Below are positions 48,001-62,064 of a stretch of DNA of 64,000 nucleotides, piece by piece. The stretch is from Oasisia sp. SBJ-2009. Its lineage: Eukaryota > Annelida > Polychaeta > Sabellida > Siboglinidae. The first letter of the stretch is position 1, and each line of letters begins with the position of its first letter. The position numbers and the translations under genes were made by a program. The stretch spans positions 57,100,935-57,164,934 of the forward strand of contig OZ024855.1 of the NCBI GenBank assembly GCA_964017155.1, written 5' to 3'. Below the pieces are notes generated by a model. It searched no databases and was not told where the DNA came from. It worked only from the letters and a program-made list of their open reading frames with translations.

Positions 48001-51000
48001 ACAAGAATTTCACCGAAATAAATGACTAGATTCATGTGTTCAGTAGACATTGTTGTCAAAGTTTTTTCTAAACAACTGGTTAAGTGATGGATAGGTTAGG
48101 TAGGCTAGCTAACAGTGCCTATTGTTGCTGAAGTGCCAACTGACCTTGATCATGTGTTCCAGGAACTCTGTCAGTCTACTCTGGTTGTTCACAAAGATGT
48201 GAATGAATTCTTCGGCGCTGGCTCTCTGGGTTGTAGCCACAGCACCACCTATCAACACAACAGGTGGTATTTACTGCATTCCCTCAACATGAGTATGGCA
48301 GTTAGGATCTAGTCATAACAACTGTGTTAGACTCACAATTTTTTTTAATGGGATGTTACAATGCTTTATATTTACGTCAATATTTAAAAGTTTAGACACT
48401 TGATCAGCACCTGTTACTTTTGTCTAAATGCTATAAATCAGTTGGTGTGTGCTCCAAATATGAATTTGGAGCACACACCAACCGATTTATAGCAAAAGTA
48501 ATGCTGTTTATTTGTCCGAAGTTATTGTCACAAGTTCGTACTTGATGCCTTTTTAACCAGATACTATTATTTGTTTTCAAACTTGATTTTGTAACAATCT
48601 GTACAGAAACCTTCCTAATAGGTTAACATTGTTGGCAGACTATACGGCCTCCCTCAACTCACAGGAACTTGGTGCAAACTTTGAATTTTACCGTGTGCAT
48701 TCCAAGCAGCAAGTTGCACCAAAACAACAAACCATATAGTAAGATTTTATTTCTAGACATACACCAAGTGTACAAAACAGGACATGACAATGGCTGGTAA
48801 CTAATGGTTCCTCAATGTTGTTCGGATGTTTTGAAAAAAAAAAAAAATTGAGAACAAAGAAGAGAAGACAACTGAAGACGCTACGACTGAAGATGCTACG
48901 ACTGAAGATGCTACAACTGAAGACACTACGACTGAAGACGCTACAACTGAAGACGCTACGACTGAAGGCGCTACAACTGAAGACGCTACAACTGAAGACA
49001 CTACGACTGAAGACGCTACGACTGAAGACACTACAACTGAAAACGCTACGACTGAAGACGCTACGCCTGAAGACGCTACAACTGAAAACGCTACGACTGA
49101 AGACGCTACAACTGAGGACACTCACCCTCCAAGTTGGCAATGTCCACCAGTGGTTCTGAAATAATAAAATATATTAATTAGTTGACGTCACGCCACTGGA
49201 TCGGGAACCTTAGGTTCTGCTGGGCTTTCCTTTATAAATTCGGGAAAAGAACATTTCATATTGACCACGTGAGCTATATTGTATAATTTTATGGATTTAA
49301 AGCCGACTTTGCAAGAACATTGGAAAAATGTCAATACTAGTATGTAAATGAAATACCGCACTGAAATTGAAAATGATATGGCAGATGCCCAAATATGCTG
49401 CTGTGCTAACGTCTATGACATCGGTTGACAGGTGTGTCATTATGTGTCACTAGGCCTGCTGACGCTGTGTCAAGGTAGTTACTAAGTCCTGATGGTGAAT
49501 GTCTCTGTGACCAGGCCTAGAGACCTTGTGCCAAAGAGGCATGTCACGTATTATCAACAGTCCTGCAGACATGCCACTTACTGTCACTAGGCCTGTAGTC
49601 GGTACAGAGAGTCTTCAGTAGGTCGGTGGTCTTCTCCGGCTGTTCATTCATCAACATCTTGCCGTACTTCTTCATGTACATCTCCGCCTGACAAACACAC
49701 ACATCCATCGCGTTACTTGAAAGCAAACAAAGTGACGTCAAAACATCATACTACAAACAATAATTACAACTGAGACCCCAAAATAACAAATTGTTCAGCT
49801 GTGTGGAAACAACAGGGTGTAGGAAATAATTCCTACACATGCATCGCAAACAATCAACATATAATGTCAAGATGAGCACTTAACTGCAAACAACCATTAA
49901 TAGGGTATTCTTTTTAAATAAAAGCATTACATTTATTCTCAGGGGTTGTAGGTGAAGCACAGAATGTTTAACACATGAGGAAGACACACACGCACGCAGG
50001 CACATGCAGGCACACACGCACGCACGCATGCACGCACACACACACACACGCAGGCACATGCAAGCACACACACACACACACACACATGCAGGCACGCATG
50101 CACACACAGACACACATAGTTGCTAGCCGAGTCCTATTTAGATATTTCATCTAACCACATAAGAAGGAACTATATATTGTGTTACCTCATCAAAGTCAAG
50201 TTTGCTTATGTATGTGAGTGCCTGTCCATAATCCTTCGCATCGTCCAGCTGTATCTTCAGGTACCAGTCGTGTTGATGATGTTTCTCGGCCAGGAAGACG
50301 GCATGGCGGTAGTAGCCGGCAGATCGACACACCCTGATTGCCGTCTCGACATCAAAGTCAACCTCTCGATCCTTCGTCTAAACACAGTGATCTCAAGTAC
50401 CAAGACATTACTCAAAACTGGAAACTGGAAACTGTGTAACCCACGGAAGAATATTGACATTTCTTAGGATCGTTTTTTTCAGAATTCAGATCAAACATTT
50501 TTTTTCTCATGTGATGGAATGATTGTGTAGAGATGTGGAAGGATTGGAAGAGTGGAGGTGCAATGAGAGCAGAAGGTAGAGGGGTGTGGAGGTGATCGGT
50601 GGAGACAGCCGTGCAGGAAGAAATGAAAACAGAAATCAAGACCCATGACATAGGGGGACAGAGCAAGCCAGAACTTACTAATGACACACACAACCTGCAC
50701 CCTGCAGCTACTGGTGACTTCTCAGACTACAGCAGGAAGATTAACGCAGAGGAAGAAACCTCCTGGCTGATAATTCAAATGACATCACCACTATCGGACA
50801 TAGAGGATCAAAACCAGGTTCTGTCAAGAGGTGGGCACACCGCCTCCATGTCGACTGTGGTCATGTCAAGAGGCGGGCACACCGCCTCCATGTCGACTGT
50901 GGTCATGTCAAGAGGCGGGCACACCGCCTCCATGTCGACTGTGGTCATGTCAAGAGGCGGGCACACCGCCTCCATGTCGACTGTGGTCATGTCAAGAGGC

Positions 51001-54000
51001 GGGCACACCGCCTCCATGTCGACTGTGGTCATGTCGATGTCTCTTAGGTAATAAGATGTATTATATTATTATGTAATTAATCAAAGTATTTACTTAATCT
51101 ATTCATTTAATGTTTTAACTTATTAAAAATATTTAACTTTTTAGAACTACTGTACTTTATTGATTTATATATGTACATTTACTTTTACGTCATGACAGAC
51201 AGGTTGACACTCGAGATGACTCCTGCCCAAAGGGTACTACATGTCACTGTACTGTCACTACTTGCAAGTGATGGACCATGACCACGTAGCGTGTGTCACG
51301 TCCTGTCTCACCATGATGAAGTCGTCCAGTTTCTTGACGTCCTTCAGCTTGGTGCAGCAGTTGAGCAGCAGTGTCGTGTGGTCCTCTGTCGCCAGCTGGG
51401 CCTTGTGCAGGGCCTCCAGGTACGCCGTCAGGTTGTGGATGCGCGACGCGTCCAGGAACTACAGGCAGCACATACGACGTGTCACTGACGCACCGACACA
51501 GGACAGGACAAACATGACACAGAACAGGGCAAACATGACACAGGACAGGGCAAACATGACACAGGATAGGGCAAACATGACACAGGACAGGGCAAACATG
51601 ACACAGGACAGGGCAAACATGACACAGGACAGGACAAACATGACACAGGACAGGGCAAACATGACACAGGACAGGACAAACATGACACAGGATAGGGCAA
51701 ACATGACACAGGACAGGGCAAACATGACACAGGATAGGGCAAACATGACACAGGACAGGGCAAACATGACACAGGATAGGGCAAACATGACACAGGACAG
51801 GGCAAACATGACACAGGATAGGGCAAACATGACACAGGACAGGGCAAACATGACACAGGATAGGGCAAACATGACACAGGACAGGACAAACATGACACAG
51901 GATAGGGCAAACATGACACAGGACAGGGCAAACATGACACAGGACAGGGCAAACATGACACAGGACAGGACAAACATGACACGGGACAGGACAAACATGA
52001 CACGGGACAGGGCAAACATGACACAGGACAGGGCAAAGATGTCACAGGACATGGCAAACATGACACAGGACAGGACAAACATGACACAGGACAGGGCAAA
52101 CATGACACAGGACAGGACAAACATGACACAGGACAGGACAAACATGACACAGGACAGGGCAAACATGACACAGGACAGGACAGGACAAAGATGACACAGG
52201 ACAGGGCAAACATGATACAGGACAGGACAAACATGACACAGGACAGGACAAACATGACACAGGACAGGACAGGACAAACATGACACAGGACAGGGCAAAC
52301 ATGCACAGGAGAGGACAAACATGACACGGGACGGGATAAGCATGACACTGCCACAGGACAAGATATACATGACGCTGACACAGGACAGGATATACATGAC
52401 GCTGACACAGGACAGGATATACATGACGCTGACACAGGACATACATGTTACCGACACAAGACAGGACAGTCACATATATAACTCACACAGGACACAACAT
52501 ACACAGAATACTCACACTGACATTTGACAGTCCCCCGCACACTGACAGTACACGTGTGACTGACTGTGGCACAGGACAGGATAGGTTCACAGAAAGAAAC
52601 TACACTGACATTCGACAGTTCCCATGCATTGACAGATGAAAGTTGACACTGACTGACATATACCGGTTCACAACACCAGACACATTAAAGTTCACACTGA
52701 CTGACACTTGCGAATCCACACTGGTACATGAGAAATACTAATAAAAATGACATCCACAAATTCACACTAAATGACATCAGGGTGTTCAAACTGACATGAT
52801 AATCCCCTCAAAACTAACACAATCTCATACCTAATTATTCTCACAAACCAAAAGTGGTAAACCACAAATCAATGCATGATAATCCCCACAAAGTGACGCC
52901 CATGAGTCACGACAAACTGGTATAAAATGTCCACAACTGATACATGTTGACCCTCACAAAAATGCTCCGAGCAGTCCTACAAAAAGAAGAGGAGCATGCT
53001 GACCTTGCGGATGACGTAGGACGCCTCCAGCTTCCCTATCGTGTCAATGTACTGCTGAATGGCTCCATTATGATCTCCCTTGCTGCAACATACATCCAGA
53101 CACCATGTACTGGTCAACACACGTCCAGACACCATGTACTGGTCAACACACGTCCAGACACCATGTACTGGTCAACACACGTCCAGACACCATGTACTGG
53201 TCAACACACGTCCAGACACCATGTACTGGTCAACACACGTCCAGACACCATGTACTGGTCAACACACGTCCAGACACCATGTACTGGTCAACACACGTCC
53301 AGACACCATGTACTGGTCAACACACGTCCAGACACCATGTACTGGTCAACACACGTCCAGACACCATGTACTGGTCAACACACATCTCTACTGCATGATC
53401 AACTCAACACATCCATGACATCTACACCATGGACATGTTTGGAAAAAAATTATATTGTTGTAGAAGTTGAAGTTGCATGTTAACAATACCCAGTAGTTTA
53501 TATTATCCGATGAAACGAATGCCACCTGTTAGCAATATTTTAGTCTGCATATTGACACTTCTAATTTTTGTATCATAATAACAGTTTATTTCACTCCTGG
53601 CAAACACAGAGGTTGAAACGGCTACACAAAGGCAAGATGCCACAGCACATATTTTATCAACTGGAGCCACAGCAAAATTTTTATCAACTTACATTCACCT
53701 GACTTATAAATTTACATTGCTGCATTTCCTTGTTCAGTCTACCGATAGGGCTAGATTAATCCAACATGTTTCCAACGTGTGTCACCACAAGACCAACAAT
53801 TCAGGAACAAATCATCAACTACAGGCAACTAGATTTAACAAGATTTAACAAGTACGTGTCTGTGTCATACGTGCAGCTGTTCACCTGTATAAGTGGTCGC
53901 CGTACTGGCGGTAGATGTCCACCACTCCGTCCTGGTCATAGTGCTGACTCTGGGCCAGGCTACAACCAAACACTCACTGCTACAACACCAGTCTGTGCAG

Positions 54001-54442
54001 GCACAAGCATTTAAAGAAAAACTGTCTGTTTGTTTGTTTCTATTGTAAAACCATGTACAAATTTATATACATACATATATATATAATATATATATATATA
54101 TATTTATTTATATATATATATAGTAACATAGACGTTTCATAAGTGTATATGTTAAGACAAGTTAAATTAAACAATAATAAATGTAAAATATTTATATACC
54201 TGATGGCGACCACATAGAGATTCTTCTTAAAGAGTGTCTCTAGTTTTGTCTGGGTGTCCTTCTCCCTCAGCTGGTACAGCTGCAAACAGTTACCATAGCA
54301 ACAGTCACCATGGCAACAGCCTCCATGTCAGACAACAGTCTCCGTGAAGAGGGTTACGATGACAAACAACACAGGCTCTCATATGTCTCTTGGTAATAAA
54401 AAAAGTTAGTTAAGGAAAGTCATAATAGTAACAACTTTTGTA

Positions 54443-54494
<52 letters not shown>

Positions 54495-55255
54495 TCTAAA
54501 GGCAGCTTATGTCGACCAGTGCCTAGAGGACCGGCTTGTGTAAACCAGGCAGATTTGTTTATTTAATACATTTTCCAAAGATGTAAAACTGGAACATTGT
54601 TTCTAATACTAATGTTTAACACATAATGAAAGTTCATAAAAATATTTCAATAAATAAGGTAGGTATATGCAAAAAAAATCGGTCTACATAAAACCGCGTA
54701 TGCACAGATGCCGATTTATGTAGACTGCACGGTAGTCGCTGAAATACGCAACTAGGGTCTATTTGCGTATTAGCGCCTCTAGCGACTAACGTAGATTTGT
54801 GGAAGCCCATATTCGAGAGATCTATCGGTTCGCAACAAAGACAAAATGCAAGTTTTACTAATTTACACATAATAATATAGCATTTTGCATCAGTATGAAG
54901 CATATCATACACGAAACCCTAACCCTTTGTTCGGTATATACCATAAATATAGATTTACAAGAACTTGGACCCGGTATACATAACCCGGCACACAATATAC
55001 TCAAAAATATGCACGTCGCAGGAAAAAACATGCCCAAAATCACTTAAGATGTTGTTCATTTAAAAATTCATTATGCACAGTACTTCACTGACATATTAGC
55101 TGTGTGCACAAGCAATGGTACTAATAAATTCAATTGTGTTAGTGGTGAACTAACACGTCGAATCTTTATGTAGACCAGTTTTGGTCTACATAAAACAGCA
55201 GTCTACATAAGCCGGTCCTATATGCATAATCGGTCGACATAAGCTGCCTTTAGGA

Positions 55256-55290
<35 letters not shown>

Positions 55291-58200
55291 GTGTGTGTGT
55301 CACAACAAAAGTTGTAGCTCTTTAGTTATATGTTAATAATTATGCAGTTTTCAGGAAACAGTCATTCAGTTAATCAATTAATACGTTCTTAACTCCATTA
55401 ATTCTGACCGGCTGTTACCATGGTAATCATCTACACCATTTGAAGGCATTTATTTGCCCCACCTTGCCGTCGACTGTGAGTACGTAGGGGGAGCCCCACT
55501 CACAGATGACATCAACGACCTCCGGCACCGCGGCTGAGAAGGCAATGAACTTGTTCTTGATGTCATACAACGTGACCGTGTACATCTGGGTCATGGCATG
55601 ACCACTGCTTCTGCAAAGTCATCACATCACAACTGTCACAGACGTTCCGTGAACACAACTACACCACGAACACAACTGCCATGACAAGTAAAAAGTTAGA
55701 TTGTACATAGTACACTATTCGTATACCATCATCAACCAAACCACACAGCTGAGTGAACTACAACAAAACTGCAACATGAAATAAAAACATAGTCTTTTTT
55801 ATTGTGAAATTTTAGCTAACATAATAATTTTAAATATAATTTTTACGTGACATTTTAGACATAATATTTATTTATTTATTACCTTAACATAATTAATTAT
55901 AATAATTATAAAATATAATAATCTTTTTATTGGATAATTTATCATTCAAATTTAATATAATATATATATATACATATATATATAGTTATTATATTTCATT
56001 TTATTGTAAATAGGCACACGACTCAAATGCCAGAACACATTCCTATTTGGCACAAAATATACATAGCATGTTGAAAATGTCTAATACATTTTTATGGTTA
56101 CGATTATTTACAGTGAACGAACTTGCCCAAAGTTCAAAATGGTAGCACAGAATTCGAACGCGGGGCTCCCACAACCGATCCCAGCCGTGCTGCAGGGAGG
56201 GGTTTGTTCTTGCACACCACACAACTTACCCTGCCCTGCTCGAGGGAGGGGTTTGTTCTTGCACACCACACAACTTACCCTGCCCCTGCTCGAGGGAGGG
56301 GTTTGTTCTAAGCCCCCACACAACTTACCCTGCCCCTGCTCGAGGGAGAGGTTTGTTCTCGCGCCCCACACAACTTACCCTGCCCCTGCTCTAGGGAGGG
56401 GTTTGTTCTCGCGCCCCACCACAATTAAGTATCCGCGGTACCAGTGGAGCTGCAGCTTCTCTCCCTCGAAGGCGAGACAAGGCCCTCGCTCATCAGTCTG
56501 GTAGAAGTAGACAGCCTACAGGAACAGTACACAGTTGTAAACCACTGATTTAAAACAGTGTTTTTTATATTATTTTTCCAATTTTTGGAAGAGTGTGTCT
56601 ATGTTGTGTTTCCAACCCAGACCTCAGTTGCTTCATTTGAAGGGTGAGAGACTGCTAGCAGAGGACACTCTGTCGGGGATCTTGTTCAACAGATGGAAGG
56701 CTGAGGGCTAGAAAGAGTATAGGTGTATGTTGTCCATCATGATGTATTACTTAGTAACAAGGTCTGTCAACCCAATATTAATGGATGTTAAACTTGTGGC
56801 ATGTTTGGACATTCCGTCAGTAAAGTTCATTTAGCACATGACGTTTTGGACACGTCTTACGACATATCCCATTCAGATTCAGACAACCCAATGTACATAC
56901 TACTACATAAACACTGTTGGCAAGATGCCATGCTTGATGGAGGTCATTGGCATCATCCTGATAGACTACTAGGAACCAGCACATCCACAGGATGTCATTG
57001 TACTGAATGAGAAGGAAACTGATCTACAATAGATAAGTACACAAAAGTGAAAGCACTTACGTCTCGTCTGCCAATGACAAACTGGCTCTCCAGGGTAGAG
57101 TCAGTGCAACACCTCAGCCTACACCCGTGACTATCCAGGACACACTACAAGACACAAACACATCTCAGTCTACACCCGTGACTGTCCAGAACACACTACA
57201 AGACACAAACACATCTCAGTCTACACCCGTGACTGTCCAGGACACACTACAAAACACATCTCAATCTACACCCGTGACTGTCCAGGACACACTACAAGAC
57301 ACAAACACATCTCAATCTACAACCGTGACTGTCCAGAACACACTACAAGACACAAACACATCTCAGTCTACACCCGTGACTGTCCAGGACACACTACAAA
57401 ACACAAACACATCTCAGTCTACACCCGTGACTGTCCAGAACACACTACAAGACATAAACACATCTCAGTCTACACCCGTGACTGTCCAGAACACACTACA
57501 AGACACAAACACATCTCAGTCTACACCCGTGACTGTCCAGAACACACTACAAGACACAAACACATCTCAGTCTACACCCGTGACTGTCCAGAACACACTA
57601 CAAGACATAAACACATCCCAGTCTACACTCGTGACTGTCCAGAACACACTACAAGACACAAACACATCTCAGTCTACACCCGTGACTGTCCAGAACACAC
57701 TACAAGACAAACACATCTCAGTCTACACCCGTGACTGCCCAGGACACACTACAAGACAAACACATCTCAGTCTACACCCGTGACTGTCCAGGACACACTA
57801 CAAGACAAACACATCTCAGTCTACACCCGTGACTGTCCAGGACACACTACAAGACACAAACACATCTCAGTCTACACCCGTGACTGTCCATAACACACTA
57901 CAAGACACAGACACATCTCAGTCTACACCCGTGACTGTCCATAACACACTACAAGACACAAACACATCTCAGTCTACACCCGTGACTGTCCAGAACACAC
58001 AACAAGACACAAACACATCTCAGTCTACACCCGTGACTGTCCATAACACACTACAAGACACAGACACATCTCAGTCTACACCCGTGACTGTCCATAACAC
58101 ACTACAAGACACAGACACATCTCAGTCTACACCCGTGACTGTCCAGAACACACTACAAGACACAAACACATCTCAGTCTACACCCGTGACTGTCCATAAC

Positions 58201-61200
58201 ACACTACAAGACACAGACACATCTCAGTCTACACCCGTGACTGTCCATAACACACTACAAGACACAGACACATCTCAGTCTACACCCGTGACTGTCCATA
58301 ACACACTACAAGACACAGACACATCTCAGTCTACACCCGTGACTGTCCATAACACACTACAAGACACAGACACATCTCAGTCTACACCCGTGACTGTCCA
58401 GAACACACTACAAGACACAGACACATCTCAGTCTACACCCGTGACTGTCCAAGACACACTACAAGACACAAACACATCTCAGTCTACACCCGTGACTGTC
58501 CAGGACACACTACAAGACAAACACATCTCAGTCTACACCCGTGACTGTCCAGAACACACTACAAGACACAGACACATCTCAGTCTACACCCGTGACTGTC
58601 CAAGACACACTACAAGACACAAACACATCTCAGTCTACACCCGTGACTGTCCAGAACACACTACAAGACAAACACATCTCAGTCTACACCCGTGACTGTC
58701 CAAGACACACTACAAGACACAAACACATCTCAGTCTACACCCGTGACTGCCCAGGACACACTACAAGACACAGACACATCTCAGTCTACACCCGTGACTG
58801 TCCAAGACACACTACAAGACCCAAACACATCTCAGTCTACACCCGTGACTGTCCAGAACACACTACAAGACAAACACATCTCAGTCTACACCCGTGACTG
58901 TCCAGAACACACTACAAGACAAACACATCTCAGTCTACACCCGTGACTGTCCAAGACACACTACAAGACACAAACACATCTCAGTCTACACCCGTGACTG
59001 CCCAGGACACACTACAAGACAAACACATCTCAGTCTACACTCGTGACTGTCCATAACACACTACAAGACACAGACACATCTCAGTCTACACCCGTGACTG
59101 TCCAAGACACACTACAAGACACAAACACATCTCAGTCTACACCCGTGACTGCCCAGGACACACTACAAGACACAGACACATCTCAGTCTACACCCGTGAC
59201 TGTCCAAGACACACTACAAGACACAAACACATCTCAGTCTACACCCGTGACTGTCCAGAACACACTACAAGACAAACACATCTCAGTCTACACCCGTGAC
59301 TGTCCAGAACACACTACAAGACAAACACATCTCAGTCTACACCCGTGACTGTCCAAGACACACTACAAGACACAAACACATCTCAGTCTACACCCGTGAC
59401 TGCCCAGGACACACTACAAGACAAACACATCTCAGTCTACACTCGTGACTGTCCATAACACACTACAAGACACAGACACATCTCAGTCTACACCCGTGAC
59501 TGTCCAGAACACACTACAAGACACAGACACATCTCAGTCTACACCCGTGACTGTCCAAGACACACTACAAGACACAAACACATCTCAGTCTACACCCGTG
59601 ACTGTCCAGAACACACTACAAGACAAACACATCTCAGTCTACACCCGTGACTGTCCAGAACACACTACAAGACAAACACATCTCAGTCTACACCCGTGAC
59701 TGTCCAAGACACACTACAAGACACAAACACATCTCAGTCTACACCCGTGACTGCCCAGGACACACTACAAGACAAACACATCTCAGTCTACACTCGTGAC
59801 TGTCCATAACACACTACAAGACACAGACACATCTCAGTCTACACCAGTTACTGTGAAAAACACACTGCAACAAACACATCTCAGTACATACCTATACATT
59901 TCTGGATAACCATGTGTTATGTGTCTTGTAGTACTGACCATTACAAATGTGTGCTCCAAATGACTGACTAGAAACACCAGCATTTAGAGACTGGTGTCTC
60001 CAGAGACTGGTGTCTCCAGAGACTGGTGTCTCCAGAGACTGGTGTCTCCAGAGACTGGTGTCTCCAGAGACTGGTGTCTCCAGAGACTGGTGTCTCCAGA
60101 GACTGGTGTCTCCAGAGACTGGTGTCTCCAGAGACTGGTGTCTCCAGAGACTGGTGTCTCCAGAGACTGGTGTCTCCAGAGACTGGTGTCTCCAGAGACT
60201 GGTGTCTCCAGAGACTGGTGTCTCCAGAGACTGGTGTCTCCAGAGACTGGTGTCTCCAGAGACTGGTGTTCATGATTATGAACTGACTTGCAGTGACATG
60301 ACCCTACCATGGTGACGTCCTTGCTCTTGGTGTGTACAGTGAATGACATGACTGCATGCTCCGTGGACACAAACAGCACAGACGAGTGACTCTGAGACTT
60401 GAAGGCGAGGCCAGTGATAGGGTGGGGACCTTCATGGATCACCCTCTGCTTGCTGTGTCTGCAATCACACAGGAGACAGGTCAAAGGTCATAGAGCCTAA
60501 AGGCAGAAACATGCCAACCTTGCATAAGTGAACCAAGTGACTAAATATATATAACATTATTTTATCTGATCATTATCCTAAATTATGAAACTAATGAACA
60601 CAAAAGTTGTTAAAATTAACTTCTATGTAATATAACAGAAAAGTTGATTTACTTATTCCAGGAATGCTCGGAACAAGATGGGAATATATCACACCAGTAC
60701 TCATGAAACTGCACTGGCTTCCTGTGAAGCAACATGTTCAGTACTTGATCCTGCTACTGCCGTTTTGTGCACAACATGGACTGGTGCCACCTGACATCAT
60801 TGACTGACTTGAACAAAGAGCCACCAAATGTTCCGCTCAACCTCGAACAACTCGCAGCAGCTATGGCGACAGAACTTTCCCGGTATTCCAAGTGAGATGA
60901 AGAAAACATTTTGCCTCGTGACTTTTACGGCTGTTGAAAAATCATCTATTATGGGCTATGTATGAAGTTTATTTAATTTCAGTTTACGTATTTATTATCT
61001 TGTACATGTTTTTACACTAACTTTACACAATGTTGTCGTTACCTTATTACCAATATACCCTTTTTCAATAATCATCTTAGGTGTAACTTATTTATAATTG
61101 ATTACTATTAGTTTTAGACATATTTTATGTATTATCATTTACATTAAGAAATTTAATCTATTAATTTTACGTAACTCATTAATATTCTGCACAGATACAT

Positions 61201-62016
61201 ATTCATGTACTCTATGTATTTTATCTAGAATGTTCTTCTTATTACCTACTTATAACTTCCAATGTTTTCATGTTTTGTGTTTCACCATAAAACAAATTAA
61301 GCAACATGTGCAATTATTAATATACTGGTATGTATTTTTATATATAAAATATGCTTGTCTCTATTGGTGTGGCAGTACACACATAAAGTAAACAAAATCT
61401 GAAATGTATCACTAATCTCATTCATTTTGTGTTGTCTTATTCTGGTTTGCTTGCCTTCATTAATTCATTTATGTAGATCACTGTTACATATTCAACTTGT
61501 TCATCGGCTGACATGAATAAATACAACAGTTAGTTCTGGTCTCTGGCAACATTTTTACCAAGTTCTGAGTTCTAAGAAATGAGAAAGTATTTTTATATAG
61601 CATATTGATGAATTTGAGAGAACTAATGAGTAATGAACAATGAAATATTGGTAGTTACCTTTCCTTGGTGACATCGCCCTTAAACAGTACGATGCTGCCG
61701 TTCTGGAAGCCCACTGCCATGTGGTTGAGATTCTCGTGCACTGTCAGACACGTCACCTGTCAAACACCTCAACCTGATCACAACCTGTGGGACACTACCA
61801 GCAAGTCACGGCTACCACAGTACATGAAACGAACGGACGGACGGACGGACGGACGGACGGACGGACGGACGGACGGACGGACGGACGGACGGACGGACGA
61901 ACGAACGAACGAACGAACGAACGAACGAACGAACGAACCTGTCAAATGAACTGCCACAAATCACCTGTCACAGATGAGAAACTGTCAGACACACTGTCAG
62001 ACAGATGCAACCTGTC

Positions 62017-62064
<48 letters not shown>

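Noticed and set aside
51241..52457. Overlapping 300+ codon ORFs on both strands (NMTQDRA and C-x-S repeats)
   Set aside because: A 21 bp period keeps all frames open; the only coding part is the VPS11 exon at 51312-51458 on the minus strand.
57127..58946. 200-290 codon T-Q-D-T/S-Q-S-T-P-V repeat ORFs
   Set aside because: 51 bp satellite with a multiple-of-three unit, intronic to VPS11.
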